Assembly (NCBI RefSeq): GCF_016786325.1
Contig: NZ_JADWYU010000134.1
Coordinates: 1-46,109 of the forward strand
Reading direction: 5' to 3'
DNA: 46,109 nucleotides
Source of the DNA: Frankia nepalensis
GTDB lineage: Bacteria > Actinomycetota > Actinomycetes > Frankiales > Frankiaceae
The position numbers were made by a program, and so were the translations under genes. The notes below the pieces were generated by a model. The model was given only the letters and a program-made list of their open reading frames with translations. It made no database searches and was not told where the DNA came from. Below, one piece after another: positions 26,765 through 34,525 of the stretch. Numbering within the stretch: the stretch's first letter is position 1; each line of letters opens with the position of its first letter.

Positions 26765-27751
26765 GTGCAGCTCATCGATACGTTCGGCCGGGTCGCTACC
26801 GACTTGCGGGTGTCCCTGACCGATCGTTGCACCTTGCGGTGCACATACTGCATGCCGGCCGAAGGAGTGCCCTGGCTCCCCGGGGCCGACGTCCTCTCCG
26901 ACGACGAGGTCGTCCGGCTGGTCGGGATCGCCGTCGACCGCCTCGGCGTCACCGAGGTCCGGCTCACCGGAGGTGAACCGACGCTGCGCCCGCGTCTGCC
27001 CGAACTGGTGGGCCGGCTGGCCGGGTTACGGCCCCGTCCGGAGCTCTCGCTGACCACCAACGGCCTCAGCCTGGCGCGCACCGCCGGCGCGCTGCGCGCG
27101 GCGGGCCTCGACCGGGTCAACGTCTCGCTGGACACGGTTGACCCGGAGCGGTTCGTCGCGATCACCCGGCGGGACCGCTGGCACGACGTCGTCGCCGGGC
27201 TCGCCGCCGCCGAGGCCGCGGGCCTGCTTCCGGTGAAGGTCAACGCGGTCCTGACCCGCGGCGTCAACGAGGACGAGGCGCCGACGCTCCTGCGCTGGTG
27301 CCTGGAACGGGGCTATGAGCTCCGGTTCATCGAGCAGATGCCGCTGGACGCCCAGCACGGCTGGCAGCGCTCGACCATGGTCACCGCCGCGGAGATACTC
27401 GCGGCCCTGCACGCCGAGTTCCAGCTCACGCCGCTGGGCGGCCGAGGCTCCGCCCCGGCCGAGCTGTTCGCCGTCGACGGCGGGCCGGCCAGGGTCGGCG
27501 TCATCGGTTCGGTCACCGCGCCGTTCTGCGCCGCCTGCGACCGGGTCCGGCTTACCGCCGACGGCCACGTGCGCAACTGCCTGTTCGCTCGCGAGGAAAG
27601 TGACCTGCGCACCCCGCTGCGCTCCGGCGCGAGCGACGACGAGATCGCCGAACGCTGGCGCAAGGCCGTCTGGGGCAAGCGGCCGGGGCACGGCATCGGC
27701 GAGCCGAACTTCCAGCAGCCAGACCGGCCCATGTCCGCGATCGGCGGCTAG
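26765..27751 (+). CDS. moaA: GTP 3',8-cyclase MoaA
   Basis: 328 residues, radical SAM enzyme for the first step of molybdenum cofactor synthesis. N-terminal cluster ligands are Cys22, Cys26 and Cys29 (RCTLRCTYCMP). C-terminal cluster ligands are Cys255, Cys258 and Cys272. LTGGEPTLRP and the C-terminal Gly-Gly are present, so the enzyme looks complete. GTG at 26765 begins the conserved LIDTFGRVATDLRVSLTDRC block; the frame continues upstream but the extension is Arg-rich and unlike the family. mobA follows after 66 bases, forming a Moco cluster. Confidence 0.96.
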   Translation: MQLIDTFGRVATDLRVSLTDRCTLRCTYCMPAEGVPWLPGADVLSDDEVVRLVGIAVDRLGVTEVRLTGGEPTLRPRLPELVGRLAGLRPRPELSLTTNGLSLARTAGALRAAGLDRVNVSLDTVDPERFVAITRRDRWHDVVAGLAAAEAAGLLPVKVNAVLTRGVNEDEAPTLLRWCLERGYELRFIEQMPLDAQHGWQRSTMVTAAEILAALHAEFQLTPLGGRGSAPAELFAVDGGPARVGVIGSVTAPFCAACDRVRLTADGHVRNCLFAREESDLRTPLRSGASDDEIAERWRKAVWGKRPGHGIGEPNFQQPDRPMSAIGG

Positions 27752-27817
27752 TAGGACTTTGTCGAGTTGCTCCGACCAGCGCCTCTTCATGGGGCCACTC
27801 CGGGCGGCTGGAGCATC

Positions 27818-28447
27818 ATGGCTGGTATGGCTGCTGACGGCTGGGACGCCGTGGTGCTGGCTGGAGGGCGGGGGCGCCGGCTCGGCGGGGCCGACAAGGC
27901 GGCGGTAACGGTCGGCGGGCGTACCCTGCTCGGCCGGGTGCTGTCCGCGCTGCTCGCCGCCGAGCCGGCTGTCGGCCGGATGGTGGTGGTCGGGCCGCCC
28001 CGGCTCGAACTGGACCGGTATGGCGCCCGGGTCGTCCAGACCGTGGAGGACCCGCCAGGTGGTGGCCCGGTGGCCGGTCTCGCGGCCGGTTTCGCGTGGG
28101 TGCGCGCTCCGTTCGTCGTCGTGCTCGCCGTCGACATGCCGTTCCTCACCCCCGCCCATCTCGCCGCGCTGCGCGCGGAGATGACGACGACGCCCTCAGC
28201 CGGGCCCGACGCGGACGTGGCGCTGCTGGTCGACCCGGATGGGCGGGACCAGCCGCTCGCGGCCGTCTGGCGGGTCGACGCCCTGCGGGCTGCCCTGCCG
28301 GCGGAGCCGGCCGGGCGGGCGATGCGCGCGCTGCTCGCCGGCCGAACGGTCGCGCGGGTGCCGGCGGACGCACGTGGCTGCCTGGACTGCGACGCCGAGC
28401 AGGACCTGATGACCGCGCGTGCCCTCGCCGCCAAGATGGGGCTGTGA
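27818..28447 (+). CDS. mobA: Molybdenum cofactor guanylyltransferase MobA
   Basis: 209 residues. It transfers GMP to molybdopterin, making the guanine dinucleotide cofactor. The nucleotide-binding motif LAGGRGRRLGGADKA is at the N-terminus. VAGLAAGFAW, LAVDMPFLTP and the late VDPDGRDQPLAAVW segment match the family. ATG at 27818 has GGAG four bases before it; ATG at 27827 is an alternative with CATCAT seven bases upstream. It lies downstream of moaA and upstream of a DUF6457 gene, an arrangement seen in other actinobacteria. Confidence 0.88.
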   Translation: MAGMAADGWDAVVLAGGRGRRLGGADKAAVTVGGRTLLGRVLSALLAAEPAVGRMVVVGPPRLELDRYGARVVQTVEDPPGGGPVAGLAAGFAWVRAPFVVVLAVDMPFLTPAHLAALRAEMTTTPSAGPDADVALLVDPDGRDQPLAAVWRVDALRAALPAEPAGRAMRALLAGRTVARVPADARGCLDCDAEQDLMTARALAAKMGL

Positions 28448-28461
28448 GACGCGCCGTCCCC

Positions 28462-28589
28462 GGCCGGAGGGTACGCGATCATGGCGAAGCCTCGCGTGCC
28501 CGCGGGCCGCTGGCGGGCATGGCCGGAGGGTACGCGATCATGGCGAAGCCTCGCGTGCGCGTAGGTTCCTGGTAGGTATGGCCGGAGGG
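28462..28589 (+). repeat. 59-bp tandem repeat, about 2.2 copies
   Basis: Unit starts at 28462, 28521 and 28580 are exactly 59 bases apart. The first two copies share 38 identical bases beginning GGCCGGAGGGTACGCGATCA; the third keeps only GGCCGGAGGG. Each unit carries GGAGGG followed by ATGGCGAAGCC (MAKPRV...), and the second copy encodes an 11-residue ORF MAKPRVRVGSW. Inside the unit ACGCGA and TCGCGT form a small inverted repeat. Confidence 0.85.
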
Positions 28590-28642
28590 CACGGCGGGAC
28601 ACGCGGGCCAAGGGATGCGGCAGGAAGCGGGGCGAGGAGCCG

Positions 28643-28906
28643 GTGAGCGCACTGGAGGAGTGGGTCGCCAGGGCCGGCGCCGCGCTGGGGCTGGACCCGG
28701 CCGCGGTCGACGTGGCCGAACTGCTTGACCTGACCCGGGACGTCGCGCACGGCGTCGCCCGCCCCGCCGCGCCGTTGACCGCCTTCCTGGTCGGCCTGGC
28801 CGCCGGCCGCGCTGGCGGGACGCCCGCGGCGGTCGCCGACGCCGTCGGCACGGTCCGCGCCCTGCTCGCTGACGACGGTTCCGCCCCGCCGCCCACCGAG
28901 CACTGA
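28643..28906 (+). CDS. DUF6457-type small protein
   Basis: 87 residues, mostly helical, reading MSALEEWVARAGAALGL at the start with DLTRDVAHGVARPAAPLTAF in the middle. Small proteins of this kind lie next to mobA in many actinobacteria; role unknown, with a link to molybdenum cofactor inferred from position. GTG follows GAGGAG. It is separated from mobA by the 59-bp tandem repeat, so co-transcription is plausible but the gap is unusual. Confidence 0.75.
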   Translation: MSALEEWVARAGAALGLDPAAVDVAELLDLTRDVAHGVARPAAPLTAFLVGLAAGRAGGTPAAVADAVGTVRALLADDGSAPPPTEH

Positions 28907-29010
28907 CCCTCACCGAGAATGTCCGGCCCGACGCCCGGCGCCCGGCGCCATCAGCCGGCGAGATCTGGCCAGATCCCAACCGGCACCGCCTCCGGACACG
29001 CGAGTGTCGC

Positions 29011-29295
29011 CAGTACTCAGCTCGGCTGGGGCGCCCAGCGCCCCGCCCGTGGTCCCGCGGGAGCGGCGATGGTCGCGCAAGCGACCGAGCCCGCGTTGTT
29101 GGCGACGAAACTGGCCGGGATCCCGACCTGGGGTTGGTCTGGCCCCCGGTATCTGGGGGTGGCTCAGTACCAGGTGGGTCGGGGCGCTCAGCGCCCCGAC
29201 GGCGGAGCCGGGGTTCCTGCCGGATCGGTGGAGCTTGCGGAGCCGATCTGGGAGGTCCGGATGGTCGCCCCTAGGGCGACCTTGAGCCGACCGCC
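29011..29295 (+). repeat. Two-hairpin interspersed repeats, copies B and C
   Basis: Copy B has GGGGCGC-CCA-GCGCCCC (29028-29044) and GGTCGC-GCAA-GCGACC (29071-29086). Copy C has GTCGGGGCGC-TCA-GCGCCCCGAC (29178-29200) and GGTCGCCC-CTA-GGGCGACC (29263-29281), ending CTTGAGCCGACCGCC as in copy A. The loops and stem bases vary while pairing is kept. The repeats fill the gap (28907-29295) between convergent genes; no protein gene is present there. Confidence 0.8.
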
Positions 29296-30621
29296 CTATG
29301 GCATCCGGAAGCTGCCGGTGTCGTCGAGGTAGCCACGCATGTCGATCGCCATGGTGTGCATCATGTCCTCGTCCGGCTCCGGCTCCGGCTCGCCCTCTGG
29401 CTCCTCGTCCCAGTCCTGGTTCCGCCAGCCCCGCCAGCGGGTCGTCTCGCCGGGGGCGCCGCGTCGCCCCCGGCCCCGGCCCTGCCGCCCGGGCGGCGCG
29501 TACTCATCCGCGTAGCCCTCGTCCGCGTAGCCGCCGTGAGCGCCGTCAGCGTGGTCGTAGCCGTCGGCGTGGTCGTAGCCGCCGCCGTGGTCGTCATGGC
29601 CGTCGCGCTCGCCGGCGGCGGCCGGGTACTGGTCGCGGCCGCGGTACCCCTGGCCATAGCCGTCGCCGTGGTCGTCCTCCCGGCCGCGGGGCTGGCCGGG
29701 GTAGCGGGCGTCGGGCGTGGATGGCCGCCCGTCCGCGCCGCGGGGTTCGTCGGCGGGGTAGCGGCCGTCGGGACGCCGGGCCGGCGGGTAGCCGCCGGGG
29801 CCGGGTGGGTAGCCGCCCTCGACGCGGCCCGGCTCGCCCGGCCCCGCGACGTACCGGTCGTCGGGTCCGGCGACCGGCGCGGGCTGGGCGTGGCCGGGGG
29901 CCTGGCGCTCGTGACGGGGCTCGGGCGGACCGTGCCACTCCCTCGGGTACCCAGGCGGCGCGGGGCCGCGCTCGGGCGTGCCCGCGGGTTCCCAGCCCGC
30001 CGGGCGCCGCGCCTGTTCGCCGTAGCCGTCGCCGCGGCGGCGCGGGCCGCGGTCGTCGCCGTCGTCGTAGCGGGCGGCCGATGGAGTGTCGGGCCGCCGG
30101 GATGTCCGCCTCGGCTCGTCGGGGTGTCGGGTGGCCTCGTCGCGTTCACGCCCACCGGCGGCCCGGTAGGGGCCGGCCGGAGCAGGCGGCGTCGCGCGTC
30201 GCTGCCCGGCGGGCGACCGCGGCTGGTCGGCCTCCTGGTCGTAGGGAGGACGATCGCTGTACCGCGATGAGCTGGGCCGCGGGAGCCGGGCCGGCATGCC
30301 CCGGGGGGGCGTGGCCGCGGCGGGCTCGGCGTCGTTCGCTGAGCGGGCCCGTGCCGGCCGGCGGGTCGCCGTGGCCGCCGCTGGTACCGGCACGGCCGCC
30401 CGGACGATCAGCGCGAGCACGGCGATCACCGGGACGGCGGCCAGCGCGGTGATCGGCCGCCACAGGGTAAGCCCGACGAGGCCGAACACGGCGACCACCG
30501 CGAAGAGCCCCAGGACGTGCCGCCCGCCGCCGCTCTGGCGGGCCGCCGCTCGAGAAGGCGCCCGTTGGCCGGGGTCGTCGCGGTACGCGTCATTGCCCCC
30601 GGCTGACCGCGTACGCGCCAT
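29296..30621 (-). CDS. Two-helix membrane protein with long disordered tail
   Basis: 441 residues. Residues ~35-54 (HVLGLFAVVAVFGLVGLTLW) and ~57-79 form a hydrophobic hairpin. The remaining ~360 residues are Arg/Pro/Gly/Asp/Tyr-rich, with YDHADG and GYADE repeats, and end in a more ordinary segment, MMHTMAIDMRGYLDDTGSFR. I do not recognise the protein; function unknown. The ATG has CACACT seven bases upstream (a weak leaderless-type box) and no ribosome-binding site. The final ~30 residues may be the conserved functional part. Confidence 0.7.
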   Translation of the reverse strand: MARTRSAGGNDAYRDDPGQRAPSRAAARQSGGGRHVLGLFAVVAVFGLVGLTLWRPITALAAVPVIAVLALIVRAAVPVPAAATATRRPARARSANDAEPAAATPPRGMPARLPRPSSSRYSDRPPYDQEADQPRSPAGQRRATPPAPAGPYRAAGGRERDEATRHPDEPRRTSRRPDTPSAARYDDGDDRGPRRRGDGYGEQARRPAGWEPAGTPERGPAPPGYPREWHGPPEPRHERQAPGHAQPAPVAGPDDRYVAGPGEPGRVEGGYPPGPGGYPPARRPDGRYPADEPRGADGRPSTPDARYPGQPRGREDDHGDGYGQGYRGRDQYPAAAGERDGHDDHGGGYDHADGYDHADGAHGGYADEGYADEYAPPGRQGRGRGRRGAPGETTRWRGWRNQDWDEEPEGEPEPEPDEDMMHTMAIDMRGYLDDTGSFRMP

Positions 30622-31117
30622 GTCGACCAGTGTGCCCTACCGGACAGCGGCGCGGCCGGCGCGCCCGTGGGTTCGTGGTGTCCACCCGGCGTCGGGCCGA
30701 TGGGCCCGGTCGTGACCGGGCTTGCCGCGGATGTGGGACAAGCGGCGACAAGCGGCCGGCGGCTCGGACGACCGCATACGGATTAACCTGTTGTAACTGT
30801 CATGTGTTACCGGTGATTTTAAGGAACGTTAAGAGACGTGGAGGCGTCCGCCCGAGTTGTGACGTGATGGGTGGATGGTCCCGTTGTCGCGACGGTATTC
30901 GGTCACGTCCAGTGGCGATGTGGTGGACGGCATCGCAGTGTGGAGCCAGCAAGCGTGACGCTGGGTACTCGCTTCTGGTGCGGAGAGTGTGCCCCTATCG
31001 CATTTGTCCGGACAGTGCGGACCGGGCCGGTCCGGGGCATACTTTTGTGAAAACGTAGTTTGACCATGGCTCAGTGCCGCACCATGGATTCGACCTCATA
31101 TCGGGTGGAGGTTTGCC
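30622..31117. other. Divergent gap with a relatively AT-rich block
   Basis: About 500 bases with no gene. The block 30780-30835 is the most AT-rich of the region and contains an inverted repeat GTAAC-N8-GTTAC (30793-30810). A second AT-rich patch lies near 31040-31060. One or both may be promoters for the lipoprotein gene. Confidence 0.45.
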
Positions 31118-31840
31118 GTGGTCGCGGGAGCATCCGGTCGGCGTGGTTGGTCGTCCGTTGTCAGGGTCGCTGTCGCGGGAGTCGTGGCCGGCGCGCTCCT
31201 GTTCACGGCCGCCTGCGGGTCGGCCAACGACAGGTATGTGACGAACAAGTCCGCGGGCGTCTACGCCAAGCTGCCGGACGGCTGGAGCCAGGTCCAGATC
31301 CAGGACCCACAGCTGCTCGGCATCGACGCGCGCGAGATGAGCCCGGACATGTACATCGCGCTCTCGCAACGCCAGTGGATGACGAAGCTCGACGCCTCGG
31401 GGAGCACCGAGCCGACCAGCGCCCTGGCCCCGGACGCGCAGCTGCCGAACGGCTTCCTCCAGGTGCGCCAGCTGCTGCCCGAGGAAGCCAACACGATCTC
31501 CACCAACAGCCTGCGCGACCTGCTGGTGTCGGTCGACGCGGCGGTCGCGGCCCAGGAGGAGGCGATCCGCCAGGACCCGATCAACGCGCGGCTGCGGCCC
31601 GCCTTCCTGCTGCTGGTCGACGAGGTGGTCAAGAAGGACGGGGGCGTGCACGGCGTGCACCTCGTCTACCAGGTCGCCACGACGGCGGGCCTGGCGACCA
31701 TCGACCAGACGAGCCTGCTCGACCGCGACCAGACGGTGCTCTACCAGCTGGTGCTCACCTGCACGGCGTGGTGCTACCTGCAGAACCGCCCGGATGTGAG
31801 CGAGGTCCTGAACTCCTTCACGATCAAGCCGGCGACCTGA
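31118..31840 (+). CDS. Secreted lipoprotein of unknown function
   Basis: 240 residues. An Arg-containing N-terminus and hydrophobic stretch VRVAVAGVVAGALLFTAAC end at Cys33, a lipobox-like site (position -3 is Thr rather than Leu). The mature part starts GSANDRYVTNKSAGVYAKLP and resembles extracytoplasmic proteins that follow or precede membrane proteases; I do not recognise a domain. GTG is supported by GGAGG. The next gene, an FtsH-like protease, begins 60 bases downstream on the same strand, so a functional link is likely (inference). Confidence 0.75.
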   Translation: MVAGASGRRGWSSVVRVAVAGVVAGALLFTAACGSANDRYVTNKSAGVYAKLPDGWSQVQIQDPQLLGIDAREMSPDMYIALSQRQWMTKLDASGSTEPTSALAPDAQLPNGFLQVRQLLPEEANTISTNSLRDLLVSVDAAVAAQEEAIRQDPINARLRPAFLLLVDEVVKKDGGVHGVHLVYQVATTAGLATIDQTSLLDRDQTVLYQLVLTCTAWCYLQNRPDVSEVLNSFTIKPAT

Positions 31841-31862
31841 CGACCCTGACGACCCTGACGAC
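31836..31862 (+). repeat. 9-bp tandem repeat over the stop codon
   Basis: Three perfect copies of CCTGACGAC. The first contains the lipoprotein stop TGA; the 9-base period puts two more in-frame TGA codons after it. Confidence 0.8.
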
Positions 31863-31900
31863 CTGACGAGCGACGTACCGACGGACTGAAGGCGATAGTC

Positions 31901-34402
31901 ATGGACCACAACGACCTCGCGGGGACGGTCGCCGAGGCGGCCGGCGACGGGGCCGAGGCCTCGTCGACCGGCGCGGCCTCGCAGGCAGGGCCGTCCGGCC
32001 CGGTGCGCAAGCGGCTCGCGCCGTGGGACCGGGCGAAGTTCCTCATCCTGCTGGGCGGCCTGTTCGCCTTCGTCGTCGCGGCGCAGGTTTCCGGCAACCC
32101 GCTGATGACCTGGGCCGACGCGATCAGTATTGAGGCCGAGCGGAGCTGGTGGCTGCTCGCGCTGATCGGAGTCGAGGTCGTCCGCCAGGTCCACATGGCC
32201 ATCGGCGAGCGCTCGTCGAAGTACTACGTGTTCTGGACCGACCGGGTCTTCGGCCGGGCCGAGCGCCGGATGCTGAAGTTCAACGACTGGGACCGCTTCC
32301 GGATGAGCCGGGCGGCGAAGTGGGTCGTGACGCTGCTGGTGACGCTGTTCATCTATGCGCGCATCACCCACAAGTCGATGTTCGACGCCGTGGTCGCGGT
32401 GCCCAGCTCGATCTGGGGCGCGATCCCGATGCTGCTCCAGGTCGTCCTGCTGCTGTTCATCGTGGTCGGCCAGTTCGTGGCGATCTTCTGGTTCATGTCC
32501 AAGGGCGGGGTGGAGGTCTACTACCCCGACGACGTCAAGACGCGGTTCTCCGACGTCTGGGGCCAGGACCACGTCGTCTCCCGGGTAAGGGAGAACGTCT
32601 TCTACCTGGAGCACCCGGAGGAGATCGAGAGCAAGGGCGGCTATGTCCCCGGCGGCATCCTGCTGTGGGGCCCGCCCGGAACCGGCAAGACACTCATCGC
32701 GGAGGCGGTGGCGGGGGAGACCGGCAAACCCTACGTGTTCATCGACCCGGGCGCGTTCCAGGCGATGTTCATGGGTGTAGGCATTTTGAAGGTCAAGTCG
32801 TTGTTCCGCCGACTCCGCAAGCTCTCGCTGCGCTACGGCGGCGTCATCGCCTTCTTCGACGAGGCGGACAGCCTCGGCAACCGTGGCCAACTCGCCCAGG
32901 GGTTCAACCGCCGCGCCGAGCCCGCCCGCCCGGCGCGCGACGTCACGCTGGGGGCGCACGGCTGGCGGGCCGCGTCCTACGCCGACCGCCTCGACGACCT
33001 CGGCTGCAACGGCGTGCACTACCTGTCCGACCACGCCCGCGACGAGCTGGTGGCGCACCGCGCCGCGGTGGCCGGCCTCGGCGGGCGGGGGGCCGCCACG
33101 CCCGAGCGGGGCGGAGACGTCCACAAGGTGATCATGGGTGGCATGGGTGGCGGCGGCGACATGGGCACCCTGCAGGCGCTGCTCGCCGAGATGTCCGGTC
33201 TGAAGAAGCCGCGCGGCTTCCTCAACCGGGTGGTGCGGCGCACCCTGGGCATGAAGCCCAAGCCGCCGCCGAAGTACCGCATCCTGATCATGATGGCGAC
33301 CAACATGCCGAACTCGCTCGACGAGGCGTTCCTCCGGCCGGGCCGGATCGACCGGCAGTACGAGGTCGGCTACCCGAGCAAGGCGGGCCGGATCAGGACC
33401 TATGAGGGCTACCTGGCCAAGGTGAAGCACGAGCTCACCGCCGAGCAGGTCGAGCGGCTGGCGACGATGAGCACCGAGGCGACCGGCGCCACGATCAAGG
33501 ACACCGTCAACGAGGCGCTGTCCCAGGCGATCAAGGACGGCCGCGAGGTCATCGCCTGGGCGGACATCCTGCGGGCCCGGGTGATCAAGGAGCACGGCCT
33601 GCCCGACGACCACGAGCACATCGAGCGGGAGCGGCACAGCATCGCCCTGCACGAGGCCTGCCACGCCGTCGTCGCCTACCGGCTGCAGCGCGGCCGGGTC
33701 ATCGACATGGCGACGATCGAGCGGCGCGGCGGTGTCGGCGGCTTCGTCGCCTCGGTGAAGCTCGAGGACAGCATGTTCCAGTGGAAGTCCGAGGTCGAGG
33801 TCCAGGTGATGGTGTCGCTCGCCTCCCTGGTCGGCGAGCGGATGTTCTTCGACGGCGACAACACCGTCGGCGTCGGCGGCGACCTGCGCGCCGCGACCTT
33901 CCTCGTCTCCCGGAACATCTCCATGGCGGCCATGGGCGAGACGATCTCGTCCTGGCTGAGCCTGGCGGACACCATGCCCATCAACCCGGTCGCCGTCGAC
34001 GGCGACCGCCCGTTCGGCGAGCAGGTGGAGACGAAGCTGCGGGAGCTCTACCAGCGGACCGAGGAGGTGCTCGAGGCCAACCGGCACGAGGTGCTCGCCC
34101 TGACCCACGCGCTGGAGACGCACAAGACCATCTGGGGCGAGGACGTCGAGGCGATCATGGAGGGCCGGCTCGGCCCGACCGTCGACGGCCGGCGTTACCA
34201 CGAGCCCGAGTTCAGGGAGATCGCCGAGGAGTACCACGACAACGCGCTGCGCGAGCACCTCGACGCCCCCGGTCACGACCGGCGTCGGATGCCCGAGCTC
34301 GACCGGGTCGCCGCCAGCGCGCCCCCCGGTCCGACGCCGGCCTCGCCGACGTCGTCGGTACGGGCGCGGCCGGAGTCCGAGTGGAGGAAGCCGGGCGCCT
34401 GA
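31901..34402 (+). CDS. FtsH-like membrane AAA+ metalloprotease, divergent
   Basis: 833 residues. Four hydrophobic segments (~47-63, 84-98, 141-155, 176-200) precede the AAA domain; classical FtsH has two. Walker A GPPGTGKT is near 257, pore loop MFMGVG near 290, Walker B FFDEAD near 317, and the second region of homology ATNMPNSLDEAFLRPGRIDR near 466. Between Walker B and that region are ~147 residues, about 100 more than E. coli FtsH, including a Gly-Met patch and a basic KKPRGF...KPKPPPK stretch. The M41 domain has HEACH at 584-588 and GGDLRAAT as likely third ligand, so it should be active. GAAGG precedes the ATG. It probably degrades membrane or cytosolic proteins, perhaps with the upstream lipoprotein. 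Confidence 0.9.
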   Translation: MDHNDLAGTVAEAAGDGAEASSTGAASQAGPSGPVRKRLAPWDRAKFLILLGGLFAFVVAAQVSGNPLMTWADAISIEAERSWWLLALIGVEVVRQVHMAIGERSSKYYVFWTDRVFGRAERRMLKFNDWDRFRMSRAAKWVVTLLVTLFIYARITHKSMFDAVVAVPSSIWGAIPMLLQVVLLLFIVVGQFVAIFWFMSKGGVEVYYPDDVKTRFSDVWGQDHVVSRVRENVFYLEHPEEIESKGGYVPGGILLWGPPGTGKTLIAEAVAGETGKPYVFIDPGAFQAMFMGVGILKVKSLFRRLRKLSLRYGGVIAFFDEADSLGNRGQLAQGFNRRAEPARPARDVTLGAHGWRAASYADRLDDLGCNGVHYLSDHARDELVAHRAAVAGLGGRGAATPERGGDVHKVIMGGMGGGGDMGTLQALLAEMSGLKKPRGFLNRVVRRTLGMKPKPPPKYRILIMMATNMPNSLDEAFLRPGRIDRQYEVGYPSKAGRIRTYEGYLAKVKHELTAEQVERLATMSTEATGATIKDTVNEALSQAIKDGREVIAWADILRARVIKEHGLPDDHEHIERERHSIALHEACHAVVAYRLQRGRVIDMATIERRGGVGGFVASVKLEDSMFQWKSEVEVQVMVSLASLVGERMFFDGDNTVGVGGDLRAATFLVSRNISMAAMGETISSWLSLADTMPINPVAVDGDRPFGEQVETKLRELYQRTEEVLEANRHEVLALTHALETHKTIWGEDVEAIMEGRLGPTVDGRRYHEPEFREIAEEYHDNALREHLDAPGHDRRRMPELDRVAASAPPGPTPASPTSSVRARPESEWRKPGA

Positions 34403-34421
34403 GCCCGCGCTACCCACGGGC

Positions 34422-34481
34422 GAGCTCGCCGACCGAGAGCCCGCCGACCGAGAGCTCGCCCACGGCGAGCCCGCCGACCGG
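34422..34481 (+). repeat. 15-bp tandem repeat, four copies
   Basis: Units GAGCTCGCCGACCGA, GAGCCCGCCGACCGA, GAGCTCGCCCACGGC and GAGCCCGCCGACCGG, between the convergent FtsH-like and MFS genes. Confidence 0.8.
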
Positions 34482-34525
34482 CGAGCCCCGGCCAGAGGCG
34501 GCGACGGGCTCGCGTCCGCGGCTGC

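Noticed and set aside
30995-34417. 1140-codon frame antisense to the FtsH-like gene
   Set aside because: No domain, typical shadow composition, and it overlaps two clear genes on the plus strand.
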